From the NCBI GenBank assembly GCA_016800925.1, contig JABCPU010000002.1, positions 124,001-188,000 on the forward strand: a DNA stretch of 64,000 nt, given 5' to 3'. Every line of letters starts with the position of its first letter. The first letter of the stretch is position 1. Under the pieces are notes generated by a model. It did not search any database, was not told the origin of the DNA, and saw only the letters and a list, made by a program, of their open reading frames with translations. Below, one piece after another: positions 46,495-57,908 of the stretch. This stretch comes from Suillus spraguei. Lineage: Eukaryota; Basidiomycota; Agaricomycetes; Boletales; Suillaceae. The translations under genes were made by a program, and so were the position numbers.

Positions 46495-48477
46495 ATGCCA
46501 TTCAACATGTTCAAGGCGTTCGGAGGCTCTTCTCGCAATCCAAACAATCACCGTCCTGATCGCACAGTCTACAACGACTACAGCGAGGAATTTCCAAAAC
46601 CAGATTATCACCAACCCGTTCCCCAACCACAACTGAGAAGGCATGAGACGATGCCAAGAAAAGTAGGCACATCGATCTGTTACAAAATTTAAGCTGATGT
46701 CACACCTCTCGATAGAGGGTGGAGCCAGTAAGCTCTGCATTCCATTGTATAGCTACCTAAAGCTCAACTTCAATGGGACAGGTATTCACTCCTGTTCCAT
46801 CACGTGCACCTACTGACGGAGATGACTACTACGATGGCTACGTTCGGGTGGACAACCCTCAGACTATCCTAGGGGGGACTCTCAACGCCCGCCCAACGAG
46901 ATTAGAAAATCCATTGAGCCCCGTTCCGTCCGTTGAGCGAGACGATGGTGATAGTCGATTTTCGGAAACATTTTCTGAGCAAGGACATATTATACACAGC
47001 TCCCCGATGATGCCAGATCAGCCTGCATCTCTACATCGCCATATGCGAGATGGAGTCACTCGGGCAGATTCTTTCAGCCACGGCAGTGTTTCGGGTCGTC
47101 ACATGCCCGACGATCCTGCTATTACCCACATCGACAGATCTAATGACTCAGGAAGCGATCATACTGTTGAGGCGCCCAGGACCCCAATGTCTAGCCACGC
47201 GAGAGCGGTATGTTCTACTTTTCGTCTGTTTATTTGTTTGTTTTCTGATAACCACCTTTCAGGCTTCTATGCACACGCCGGGTTACCCGGGCAAGGCTCC
47301 TACTAATATATATGCAGACGGCCATGAGGTTTGCAGCTGATACACATTCATTTTCCAACAATTATAATGATTACTTGTAGACTCGTCCGATGCGACACGA
47401 TGAAATCCACCCAGGTGGGCACGGCCGGCACTCAGGTAGTCATGGTCCTATTTATTACATCATCCCTGGTGGGGCGAGTGTCATATTCCAAGACGAATAT
47501 GGGAATGAAGTCGCAAGGTAAGTTCCGGTTTGGTATTCTGTTCCTTAACTTGCATTGAGGTTGATCGAAGAGTTGGTGATTTTAGCGGGCGCCCAGCACC
47601 ACGTTCTGCACCCTTTGTTGTGCAGGATAGTCATGGGCGCGAGCTTTATAGGTGCGACAGTGTGATGATGGTTCTGTAGATTCACTCAAGTGTTGACTAT
47701 AGTTATGATGGCCGCGATCACGAGAGGGGCTACCGTCCCAGAGATCCACGAGTGGTTATGATAGATCCCAATCAACATAGTTCAAAACGCCCAAGGTCTG
47801 CCTTTGAACGATGCATAAGATATTGCTGATGCTGAACTTGTAATGGTTTGTAGCAGTAGCAGGAGCTACTCGTCCCAGGGCTATCACTCCGATCCCTCTT
47901 ATAGGTACCACGATGACTATTTGCCCCATAAATACCACTCCGATCCTTCGTATAGGCACCACGATGACTACTCGTCCCATAGATATCACACTGGTCCATC
48001 ATATAGGCACTACGATGACTACTATCATGAGAACAGAGGTAGAGGCTACAGGGATAGAGACTACAGAGACCCCTACCGGGACAGGGAACACAGAGACCCC
48101 TATCGGGACAGGGAATACAGAGATAAAGAATACAGAGGCAAGGAATACAGGACACGGGATCACCGAGACACACAACCACGAGATAGGGGCTACCATGGGA
48201 GGGATGATTGGCAAGCCCAGGACCAGCCACGAGGATCGCACGCATCGATGCACAGAGCAGACAGCCACCGTAGCCATACTTCCTCAAACAGGTCCGAGAG
48301 GCAATTTTCACAGTGAGTGACTGAGCAAAGCAACAAGGATCCAGCCCTCTGACGAACAGCAGGACTCTTCCGGATGACCGACAATCCAATTCCAGTCGGC
48401 AGCATGACGGGTCTCGTCCCTCAGACATGCACCCCATTCAGGAGATTGCTGATGGGATGCAATCCCTCCAAATTTGA
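46495..48477 (+). CDS. Low-complexity Arg/Asp/Tyr/His-rich protein with 51-bp tandem repeats
   Basis: First exon MPFNMFKAFGGSSRNPNN, then several short exons: VFTPVPSRAPTDGDDYYDGY, a Ser/Pro-rich part, GPIYYIIPGGASVIFQDEYG, RPAPRSAPFVVQDSHGRELY and a long last part. The latter holds three 17-residue repeats (YHSDPSYRYHDDYLPHK type), then YRDRDYRD-type dipeptide-like repeats. Splicing at 48313-48359 extends the frame past an apparent stop to SDMHPIQEIADGMQSLQI and the stop at 48477. No known domain. The HGRE block recalls the protein at 20118-20896. Coding is supported by in-frame repeats and consistent introns; function unknown. Confidence 0.68.
47882..48034 (+). repeat. Three tandem 51-bp coding repeats
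   Basis: Units at 47882-47932, 47933-47983 and 47984-48034, each 17 codons, encode YHSDPSYRYHDDY-type blocks. Silent and conservative differences dominate, so the protein repeat seems maintained. Confidence 0.85.
48056..48160 (+). repeat. Arg/Asp/Tyr-coding short repeats
   Basis: Two near-identical units (ACAGAGACCCCTAYCGGGAC type, followed by AGGGA) and several degenerate 15-bp units coding YRDRE and YRGKE blocks. Confidence 0.7.
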
Positions 48478-48543
48478 TAAATCTATGGGAGAGCACACGT
48501 CTGTTGTGCAGGATGGATAGTTATCATAATACTGCTACTGACA

Positions 48544-49660
48544 TTATCTTCGACCACGACTTGTATTACGCCCATACCTGGCTGCGCCATGTACCCCACG
48601 ACCGGTCACCGAATTTATTTCTTCTTTACTAAGCTTCAGTGTCCCTCCACTAAACTTACCCACTCCCATGCCAAGACCTCTAACTCGTCTTTGACGATCT
48701 GACGACCCAGATGATGCATCAAACAATTTTTTAAGAGTGGGGTGGTAGTTTCCCAAGTTTTTGGCCTAAAAGAAAATCACTGTTAAGATATGATTGAATG
48801 GTGAGACGTACTGAAACAAACCTCCTCCAGCTGTTGCCTTTCTCGTTCATCCTTCTTCCTTAGCAGTCCTTCTCGCACTCGCTTAGAAGCCTTATTTCGT
48901 TCCGCAGCGCGAATGGCAATTTCTCCCTTGCCAAGCTTCGTTTTCCCCGCAAGTTCTAAGACACGACCGGACAGTGCTTTATCTCGTTGTGCATGCGTCA
49001 AATTGAGTGCAGGGTTCAAAGACCCAGACAGTAATTTCGTGTGGACCAAGCGATGAAGGAGAGCGTCGTTCTGGGCACTCGAGCTGGAAAAATCTGTAAG
49101 AGAATAACTTTACGATGTCGAGGACTCACATATCCTCGTGATTATTTTTTGTGTCATCCTCGTCTTGATGTGGGGCTCCATTGGCTCCCGTTATAGATGT
49201 AACTCTAGCTACTTTTGAAGACTGTTCACCCCAATATCAGTATACAAAGGTGGCAATACATGAGACTTGCCATGAAAGCTTTTTTCTGAGCTTTCGAGAA
49301 CTGTTCTGAAGGCTTCTGCCTGGAGTCTAAGAAGACCACTACATCTGGTATCTTAGTAGAAGAGCTGGCGGTAAATCCGTCATCGTATTCATAGGAAGTA
49401 TCTGATAGTATAGGCATTATAGTGAATAAACAGCCGCTGAATGACCACAAACCATCGTCGTCGTTTTCTTCGGATGGGTAAGTTGAGACAGCTGCATTGC
49501 TGAAACCTCCCCACTCCTCAAAATCCTCGTTCCCAAGCTCCTCGGGCGACTCTTCTAGTTTCTGCTTCTTCCGAGGAGGTTGATTGAGATCGAAAGAGTT
49601 TAAAAACTGTTGGCCATGTACTTGTAGGAGGTTGAGCAATCTGGCTTCCTCGTCCTCCAT
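48544..49660 (-). CDS. FAF1/C1orf131-like 40S assembly factor (DUF4602)
   Basis: Nucleolar SSU-processome component. The start at 49660 gives MEDEEARLLNLLQVHGQQFL and a basic PPRKKQKLE patch, an acidic part, then PDVVVFLDSRQKPSEQFSKA. The conserved C-terminal DUF4602 block reads TKLLSGSLNPALNLTHAQRD, KALSGRVLELAGKTKLGKGE, ASKRVREGLLRKKDERERQQ, (intron) NLGNYHPTLKKLF, then a Gly/Arg-rich tail ending SRGRR. Several introns of about 50 bp, with the joins at 49060-49260 approximate. Yeast Faf1 and human C1orf131 share this block. The pair with the membrane-protein gene is divergent over 119 bases. Confidence 0.83.
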
Positions 49661-49779
49661 GATCAACCAAGGAGACTTGTGGGAAGCCACTGAAATGGAA
49701 GACCCTAAATGGCAATTTGGGCAGTAAGCATCATAACGGTCGGACGCTAAACTTGAACTTCTTAAATTCAACACAACCG

Positions 49780-50574
49780 ATGGCTAAGAAGCGCCAGACA
49801 ACGCAAGGAGCACAAGCAACACAGGCGCAGAAACCTTTAGTCGAGATATCCGAAGACGAACAGTGGCGCTTGATAGAACAAACCGGCGTTCTCAGGAAGA
49901 TATCTGACACACAAAAACCTGAGAAGACTACAGACAATGTCGAACCACTCTCACTTGCTGACGAGATCTTCAACGCGGTCGTATTCATTGTACCGCTAAC
50001 CTTCTTTCTCATCATGATGGACATGTAAGCCTATACCTGGTGCTCGCCTGCCACCTCACCTCCTGTTGTTCTGGACAGCCTCATACATCAGCAATATGCA
50101 CGACAGCCAACCGCTGGCGAGATTGCTGGACGGCTCCTCACAAACTTCCCCAGTACGTTCGAAATATGCTTGGAGAGTCTTTAATACTCAAAACTGTGCA
50201 GTTTTGTCGATATTTGTATTTTACAGTGAGTATAATGGGCCTGTGTCACGTTGGAGTACCTTCCGACTGATTACCTCTAGCCACGCGACACAAGGCCAAC
50301 CCTCGCACGCAACTTGCTCTGTTCGTACTCTCCCTCGGTGTGGGGCCCCGAATGATATGGCTTATCAATCGTGGATCATGGCTTGTCAATATGCGACAGG
50401 TATGTTCCTTTCCGTGTCGACAAGATATTTTGTTTACAGACCATCTCCAAGTGCCCGCAATTCGCAACAATATGGCTGTATACAGTTGTACAGTTGAACT
50501 TGAGCTGGGCCCTTCTCACCTTAGTGATAATAGGAGCTTGGGCATGGTACACAGGAATGAAACTCGTTTTGTGA
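49780..50574 (+). CDS. Conserved fungal membrane protein, four predicted helices (DUF7719-like)
   Basis: Exons 49780-50024, 50079-50152, 50202-50225, 50281-50399 and 50452-50574 sum to exactly 194 aa. A basic, Gln-rich N-terminus (AKKRQTTQGAQATQ) precedes ISEDEQWRLIEQTGVL, then helix 1 (DEIFNAVVFIVPLTFFLIMM), helix 2 around VLSIFVFYTTRHK, helix 3 (LALFVLSLGVGPRMIWLIN) and helix 4 (LSWALLTLVIIGAWAWYTGM). The charged stretch HKANPRTQ lies between helices 2 and 3. This matches an uncharacterised fungal family; the DUF number is from memory and should be checked. Location is probably ER or another endomembrane (inference). Confidence 0.8.
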
Positions 50575-51051
50575 TTCTGTTTCACCTTGACGGAGCGCAC
50601 GAACCATAACCGTAACAATACCGTGAATAGATACACTGACTTACTGGCCTCGGACAGATTCCCTTAGATAGTTTTTCCATAGCTCAACCTCAACATAATC
50701 AATATTTCAATCAATATTTCAGTAATGTTGTTCGCCATGAACAATAGCAACACATTCGAGAAGAAGGTGCAAGTAACGCTAAGAATATGCGCTGCGGTCC
50801 TACACAGTAGTGTGGGAAGGATAAGAATCTGGCGAACAGAACACGGAATTCATGTTTTCATATTTGCTCGACGATACGCCCCAGCCAGGATGTGGTCTTT
50901 TATCCCGAGGGCACCTTGTACGAGCAGAGAGCACCGAGAAAACTGCGGAATGTTCACTAGCAGACACTGCACATAACACGATAGACGCGAAAATTAAATG
51001 AAACAATACCTGAACGTAAAGTGTAATCAAGTTCATGTCCATCCGTAGAAG
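50575..51051. other. Convergent 3' region
   Basis: About 480 bases between convergent gene ends. AT-rich at 50690-50720 with a short duplicated AATCAATATTTC. No gene seen. Confidence 0.35.
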
Positions 51052-52560
51052 CTACACCCCGTCTCCATCATCCAATTCTTCAGTCAAAATTTCCACTTTT
51101 CTCTGTGACGGAAACTTTAAGTAAGTTCCATAGCACGCAGCACACTTACTCACTCGATAAGTTGTATTTCTCCCTTCCAACACATTCTGCAGTACGCGAA
51201 ATTGCCATTTTAAGCGCCGGCTCAGTGTGCGACGAATGGTAGCTTGGTGGGTGTTTACTCTGTCCATGAAAGCGTTAAAAACTCTGTCATCTCGCGCAAA
51301 ACAATAGACCTATAAAGAAAAGCAGTTGTGAGTTACTAGTATTGGCAGCATTCGACTTCATTGCTTACCGGTATTGGTTCCCCTTCGATAGATTCCAATG
51401 CGATCGCCCAAGCCCCAAGAAGTAAAAGGTCAGTCGTAGCATTTGCCACACTTGTGAATTTGTTCATTGAGTGAAGTAATACCGAATCAAAAATGACCTA
51501 CTAATCCTCCAAGGCAGCAATTGCATCTGCTTTGCTTAGTTCTTTGGTAGCAAATTTTCGCACCGCAGCCTCAGCAGTGGAAATAGGCTTTCCAGCATTG
51601 CCAGATCTCAAGGCCAGAGACACCGATGATACCTGGGCACGAATCCACTTTTCTCCCTCGCTCATTACCAGTGTTTGCATAAAAGATGCTACAAGATCGC
51701 TCTGAGATTTATAAAGACCATAATCTATGCCGAGCTTGAGATTTGTTCCTGCCACAGGGTTAGCCGTTCATTAGGGACTGCTCGAAGCTGGACTAACGTA
51801 AAGCCTTGAGGATCACTCTTGTTCGTGGGAGGCCAATCTCGCTGTCTTCTAGATGGTTGATCCAACGAGAGAAAGCTCCGAGCAATAGGATAGCAACGTC
51901 ACGGTGAGTCTGTCCAATACGCATAGCGTGAAGGAGGGGGGTAGCATCTCCGGTTTTGCGAAGTAGTAGCTAGGGGACCATCAGTACGAAGAAGAAAATA
52001 CAACGTGTTGAACTACAGGGAAAGCACGATCGCGAACTTCCATGAGAAACATGATATCCTTGCGCTCGATAGCGCGAAAGACTTCAAATGGCTAGCGAAA
52101 TAAATATATGAACACCGTGCACTAGTAAGGACGAGTGACAACAACATACTTGAGGCTCTTTCCAACCTCCTGAGGGTTGGCTTCTGGAAAACGTGAACAA
52201 AGACTGTGTCGGAGAGGTTTGCTCTGAGGCTAATGACACACTGTCCCTTCTCCCGACGCGAGGTGGGGGATCCTCTGTCGTATCATCGCATTCGGTAGCT
52301 GAACTAGGTGGTGTTGGGCTGCGTCGCAACTGCCTCAACACTGCCTTTGGTGCGTTTTGTTCAGCCTCGCGCTGCAGAAAGCCTTAGGATATGTTGGGTA
52401 TTATGTGAGGGAGATTATGCTACAACGTACCTGTCGTAGGCAAACGCGCAGGTAGGCATGGATCAGGGGAAATTCGGGCCCTTGTCACTGACTCTCGTTG
52501 TGCAACATCGGGGCTGAAGCGATCTAGGATAGAAAGGATGACCGGTGCATTGTTTACCAT
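51052..52560 (-). CDS. Conserved unknown protein, alpha-helical
   Basis: Starts MVNNAPVILSILDRFSPDVA, then a Pro/Ser-rich part (RRSPTPPSSATECDDTTED), and a helical half: PFEVFRAIERKDIMFLMEVR, DRAFPLLLRKTGDATPLLHA, MRIGQTHRDVAILLLGAFSR, WINHLEDSEIGLPRTKVIL, then LKLGIDYGLYKSQSDLVASF and VRKFATKELSKADAIAALED. The block from KDIMFLMEVRDRAFP to DVAILLLG resembles an ankyrin-like helix pair. The C-terminus is ITEELDDGDGV-like and acidic. About 8 exons join without frame problems. I do not recognise the family; it looks like a fungal conserved protein. Divergent from the Dicer gene. Confidence 0.68.
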
Positions 52561-52623
52561 CGCTCCTGCGGAAGCCTATGCAGAGCAGCCGTCCGCTGAT
52601 AGCAGACCAGTAACGGTCATGGG

Positions 52624-55600
52624 TTGAGCGCTGGATTACCGCTTATAAGTCAGTATGTGCATGCCAGTCACAGTGGTTCAACGTTGAACCTGACCGGTCA
52701 CGGTATTGAAGTCACGCCGCGGCCAGCCGTAATTACCTGTCATCTCAAAAGTTCAAAACTTAAAGGACTTTATTCTGCTGCTGTACCCATCACATCGTCT
52801 CTGCGGCCATCTCACTGCTCATCTGCAGAAGAAGTCACGATGTTGAGAATATGGGAAGAAACATCTGGTGCTAGACATCCAGATCCTAACTTGAAGTGCG
52901 ACATGACTCAGGATACCCAGTCGTGTGAGGCTGGCGGTAACCGGCCTGGTTTAAATAATAGCGCATTGGCACCCTTAGCCACCGATGGTGTTATCCTGAA
53001 TCGTGCCATGCTTCAGGATTCTTCTCTAACTTCGAAACCGGTGCTTTGTGCGTCCAACATTCGTCCTCTTGAGGCTATCATTCTCTACGATGCACTTTTG
53101 CCAAACGCAGAATCCAGATTGATGGAAGCTCTCCACGAAATTGATCCAGAGGAATCTTCTTTCACAAATACGTTTCGCGCTGCCCGCTATGCTCTGCACG
53201 AGGTCGGTTTATGTGCCAGTGATCTCGTGTGGCGCAGGGCCATCAGAGAATATACTGTCAACAGGAATGATGATGACGACCCTGTTTTTGAGATCGCCAA
53301 CAAAATCCGTGATCTAGTCAAAAATTGGGTGTTCGCCATGCCGAACTTAAACCTTTCATCCAGGGGCTTCAATGTGACGCCCAAGTTCTCGCAGTTGATT
53401 CATGTTCTCAAATCATGTGGAGCTTATGGGGACAAGTTCCGTGGAATTGTCTTGGGTTTGTGTGAGGCAATCTGTCTTGATAACAGTTGATAAATGGTCT
53501 ACACTGTAGTCCAACGGTCCGAAGTCGCGACAATTATGGTGGATATCATGAGAACCATGATTGATGAATTAGTTTTCGTTCGACCTTATGCTTTGGCCAG
53601 CGAAATCTTTGTCACTGATGGTCACAAACAGGTATGCGAATTTTCGTTACTTACAAACGTGTTTAGCTGAAATGTACCACGACAGTGCGAATTGCTTGAG
53701 AACTTCGCGAGTGGAAAGTATAACCTTCTAATTCTAATTAAAACCCTGGAAGATATCGACCTTCCACGTGCCAATGTCGTTATACGGTGCATGTCACTTT
53801 TGCTGCTAGTTGTGCTTCACTCATATGTGCTCTAGATACAATTTATTTGAGAGCCAACTTTCCTATGCATTTGCTTGCGCGCATACAATGGTGCCTGATG
53901 GACACCTCATCCATATGGTGGAGAAAGGGAATGACCTACATCGCCGGATTCTTCAAGAGTATAGCGGTCCAGCTGTTGACGACAGGTGGATCGAGGTAGT
54001 CTTACAGGGGGGAAATTTCCCGGTCCCATCTTGTCCATTAAAGGAAACTGGCAACCCTTATCGCTCGGACGAAGAGACGGCCTCCACCCTGGGGATCTCG
54101 ATAGGAGATTCGGTCAATGGTGGTCGATTATTTGAAGACGATGCCCTGCTTGCTGTTTTTCGCATCGCTGCAAACCTTCAGCGCAGCGCCACGACTCCAT
54201 CTCTTCATTCTCTATTTGTTGTCCATCCCATACCCATACCCAGCATGGGTGGGGTTCAACAATTCGTGTGCACTGTGACACTCCCACCTGGACTGCCTTT
54301 GCGGACGATTCAGGGTCCTCCACGTTTTACGTCTGCCCATGCGCGTCGCTCCGGAGCTTACAGATTTTGCCTACGATTATTTGAGTTCAGCAGCCTGGAC
54401 TGCCGCCTGATCTATACCCCACATCGATCTGATGACATTGCTTACGCGAATCCTTCCCTATTGAAATCAGATCTAGTTTCTGGAAATAGTTGCTACATGC
54501 GAAAAAGGCCAGACTTCTGGGTCAACTCATTACGAATTTGTGAAGAACGCCTCTTTCCCGTCGTCATTTCCGTAGGCAATCCGGAAGGCCCTTCCGAACC
54601 TTATGCACCTATCGTTATTCTAACACGTCAGCCATTACCTCATCTAGAACCCTTCAAATTGTTTTTTTATGGCGTTTTTGCCACTGTCAAGAATGCACGA
54701 GCTCCCGCCCTCATCTTTGATGACGAGCGTCTCAATGACCTTCACTCCTATACGCTCAGAATCTGCCGTACGATCGCCAACAAAGCATTTGTATGTCCGT
54801 TGGACAAAATGGCATACTTCATCGCACCTCTACTTCCTTCCCAAGCCAAGGATCTTTCATGTTCCAACATGACCGACTTACAAGATGCCGTTGACTGGCA
54901 AGCTGTGGCGCGAGCTAACAGTAACTATGTCATGCGTTTTGATTCCGATAATTTACGAGACCCAAGTGAATTTGAGGATGCAGTCATCCAGGATAGATTA
55001 GTCGAATTCACTCGACGATGTTATGTTGTCCGTTTACGACCGGATTTATCACCAATGAGCAAACCCTCCGACAGCCCAGTGAGTCACCATCATTGATGGT
55101 CAATCTACGAATCCTTGATCGATCTCATTTCAGCGCGAGGGGAATATGCGAACATTCTGGAGTATTGCAGAGCGCGTCGCAAGGGCTTTCTGGGTCTCCA
55201 AGATAACAATCAACCTCTAATAGAGGTATCCAAGGCTGCTGCCGTGCTGAACCGCCTGAATCCCGTCCACAAGCCCCTTATAGAGACGACCAAATCGAGT
55301 CCGAAATGTAAGCTGCCCCTCTGGATATGGTAAACCACGTAACTGACAGTGGGTAGATCTTATTCCGGAGCTCTGTGGCAAGTGCACAATTCCAGCAAGG
55401 TAGGTGTTCTTGGCAGGAGACTATCGCTATGCTTATACAGGAGTCTGTCAACCAGCACATATCGTACTGCGTTACTTTTACCATCTATCACTCGACGAAT
55501 CGATGACTTCCTGGTTGTGAAGGAGCTCAATGCACAGTTCTTCGCAAATATGATCCTCGAACAACATTTGTTGTCCGCCGTCTTTGCTCCCTCTGCGACC

Positions 55601-57471
55601 TTTGAAACAGACTACGAAAGGCTGGAGCTTCTTGGTGAGGTTTATCCAATCCTTATCGTTCACAATGCTCAGACTATAATGCAAGGTGATTCATTTCTTA
55701 AATATTTCAGTTCTGTTTATGTGTTCGTTTTCAATCCCGCTTTGAGTGAGGGGGCATTGCATAAGGCACGGCAGCACATCATCAGCAACAAGGTGCTCAC
55801 GCAATGTGGTCTTTCCATTGGTCTGCCATCATACATACAGGGCAAGACGTTCAGCTACAAATTGTGGCAACCTCCAAACTTCACGGTTCAGGACTTAGCT
55901 TCACAGCATCCAGGAAGGTCAAATGATCTCACGTCGTCCAGTGGCAATGGTGGGATGGCAATTGATACCAAAGCACAAACTCCTGTCAACGATGCCAATG
56001 CCTCTACCATACATTCGAGTTCCCAGTCAAAAACGAAATACAAGTCCCCCGACGATAACATAACACAGTGGCTGGGAGACAAGGTAGAAATGGCATCTTA
56101 TGAATTGGAATTATCTCATATACTTCTGTAGACGATTGCCGATGTCGCAGAGGCTATCATAGGAGCAGCTTATCTTTCTGGAGGCCGCGACATCGCGCTC
56201 AGAGTGATCAAGGCCCTCCGATTACCTGTCGCTAATGTCGAACAATGGGAGGATTTCCGCCGGAAAGCTCTTGCTCCCCCTTCAAATGTCACCCAAGGCT
56301 TCGTAGTGGCACTCTTTCGGCAGTGGAAGAGATTATCGGAGCTAGTTTCAAGTACCCACACTTGCTCTCTCAAGCTCTTGTATGTATCATCTGTCTTCAA
56401 CTACTATTGGCTGACCCTATTCCAGACTCATGGTTCAATTCATGGATACGAAAACACGTGCTATGAGCGCCTTGAATTCCTGGGAGATGCAGTACTGGAT
56501 TTTTGTACGTGCTTCCTCCTCTGTGTGGCAATTATTTAACGTGTTCGCAGTGGTAGTACGACATGTCTTTAACAGGGATGACCACATGTCCCCAGGAGCA
56601 ATGACACTGTTGAAGGTAAGTATGCGCTTCCTACCTTGATTGTGGTTTCATCAGACAACTCTTTAGTCCGCTATGGTGTCAAATTCAGCCTTGGCAGCAG
56701 TCTGCGTGCGGACTGGGTTACATGCGTATCTTCTTTATGAGTCGTATGCTCTTGGAAACAGCATTCAGTCATATGCTGAGCAACTGGAGACAAGGTGCCA
56801 GGAAGAATATCAAAAGGCGGTCCGGGATGGGAGGCCTCCAGGACAGTACTGGCTTGATATGGAGCCACCCAAGGTATGTTTGCAGCTGGTCACAGCAGAA
56901 CAAACCGACACATGATTATAGATCCTTTCTGATGTCGTAGAGTCGATCATCGGTGCACTTTATATTTCAGATGGCTTCACATCTGGCGGCGTGGAATTCA
57001 TGTTCAAGAAAATCCTCGAACCTTTTTACGACCAACATGTCACATCAAGACACTTTCGCATCACCCCACCAAAATCCTTTTCGAGATCATGCAGGCTCAG
57101 GGCTGCCAGCAGTTCTCCATCGAAAAAGAAAAGCTTGGTGAGACTCACGGAACTCGCTGTGATGGTAAGATTCAAGTTGTGTCTGTGTGGAAGTGTTAAT
57201 GAGCCTTCCTCTAGTTATTGTTCATGACATTATCCTAGCAAGTGCCACAGAGTCGACTGGATATATCGCAGGGCGCATGGCGTCAACTGCTGCCCTCGAT
57301 GCACTGGAAGGAGACCCCAGCTTTATGGCTCACAACTGCAGCTGCAGAAACCGAACACAAATGGGAAAGAAAGACTACAAGAATAGGTTGGAAAAAATGT
57401 TGGCTGATCTTGAGGAAGGACAAAATGTCACAGCTGAAGAGGATCATAATGACGGCATGGAGGTTAACTAA
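52624..57471 (+). CDS. Dicer-like ribonuclease lacking the first helicase half
   Basis: Cuts dsRNA for RNA silencing. The first exon (52624-53456) starts without an ATG and enters directly in the linker after the DEAD module: CASDLVWRRAIREYTVN, NLSSRGFNVTPKFSQLIHVL, KSCGAYGDKFRGIV. Helicase half 2 follows but is worn: LILIKTLEDIDLPRANVVIR, then SYAFACAHTM where QRxGRAR-like residues should be. Next a dimerisation domain, a platform region, and RNase IIIa (ERLELLGDSFLKYF, IADVAEAIIGAAY) and IIIb (CYERLEFLGDAVLDF, LSDVVESIIGALY), with the acidic catalytic residues kept in both. The C-terminal dsRBD is VIVHDIILASATEST to LDALEGDPSF. Frame breaks at about 55091, 56297 and 57066 are each cured by one base in a G, G or A run. 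No start codon or upstream helicase is visible; the divergent neighbour begins at 52560. Confidence 0.82.
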
Positions 57472-57576
57472 CAAGTGTTCAAACGTTCACGAAATTTAGT
57501 TTGAGCTCAGTTTCGAGATGTAGGTATTGACAAGACGCAAAAAAATTGTGTTGTGTGCCAAATTCCCTAAATGCGT

Positions 57577-57908
57577 CTAGGTTGCGGCAGACTTATTCCT
57601 GTTAGCATGTGTCAGTGTGGTTTTACTGATGTACCGAGTAATCGCGTACAATTGATATTTGGCAGCCACAAAAGGAATGCTGAATCCTGTCACCAGGTAA
57701 GCGGTGAGCTTGATACCAAACGATAATCGTTTCTTTCCAGGCCACGCGAATGGCAAGTGCTGAGGAGGGAGTAGGTGCGGCGCTGAACGGGTGGAAGACG
57801 AAGAACACGTACATGATATTCACCGTGGCCATGCACAAAACGTGCAGAAGGAGTAACGCGAGTGCGAGCAACTTGTGCACGCAAGGAGTGTGGTGCACGG
57901 GCGAGCAT
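57577..57908 (-). CDS. COX8: Cytochrome c oxidase subunit VIII/VIIc
   Basis: Three exons, 57908-57813, 57759-57650 and 57598-57577, with 53 and 51 bp introns, give exactly 75 aa. The presequence is basic (LARAPHSLRAQVARTRVTPS). The mature part starts ARFVHGHGEYHHLPFAWPG, then KKRLSFGIKLTAYLVTGFSI, PFVAAKYQL and ends NKSAAT. LPFxWPGKKRLSFGxK and GFSIPFVAA are the hallmark of subunit VIIc/Cox8 with its single membrane helix. The gene was hidden because each exon is tiny and the frames change. Convergent with Dicer. Confidence 0.93.

Noticed and set aside
47772..48437. 221-codon frame on the minus strand
   Set aside because: Shadow of the repetitive plus-strand gene; made of the complement of its repeats.
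57623..57898. Hydrophobic minus-strand frame as a membrane protein
   Set aside because: Out-of-frame view of COX8, whose three exons read correctly in other frames.
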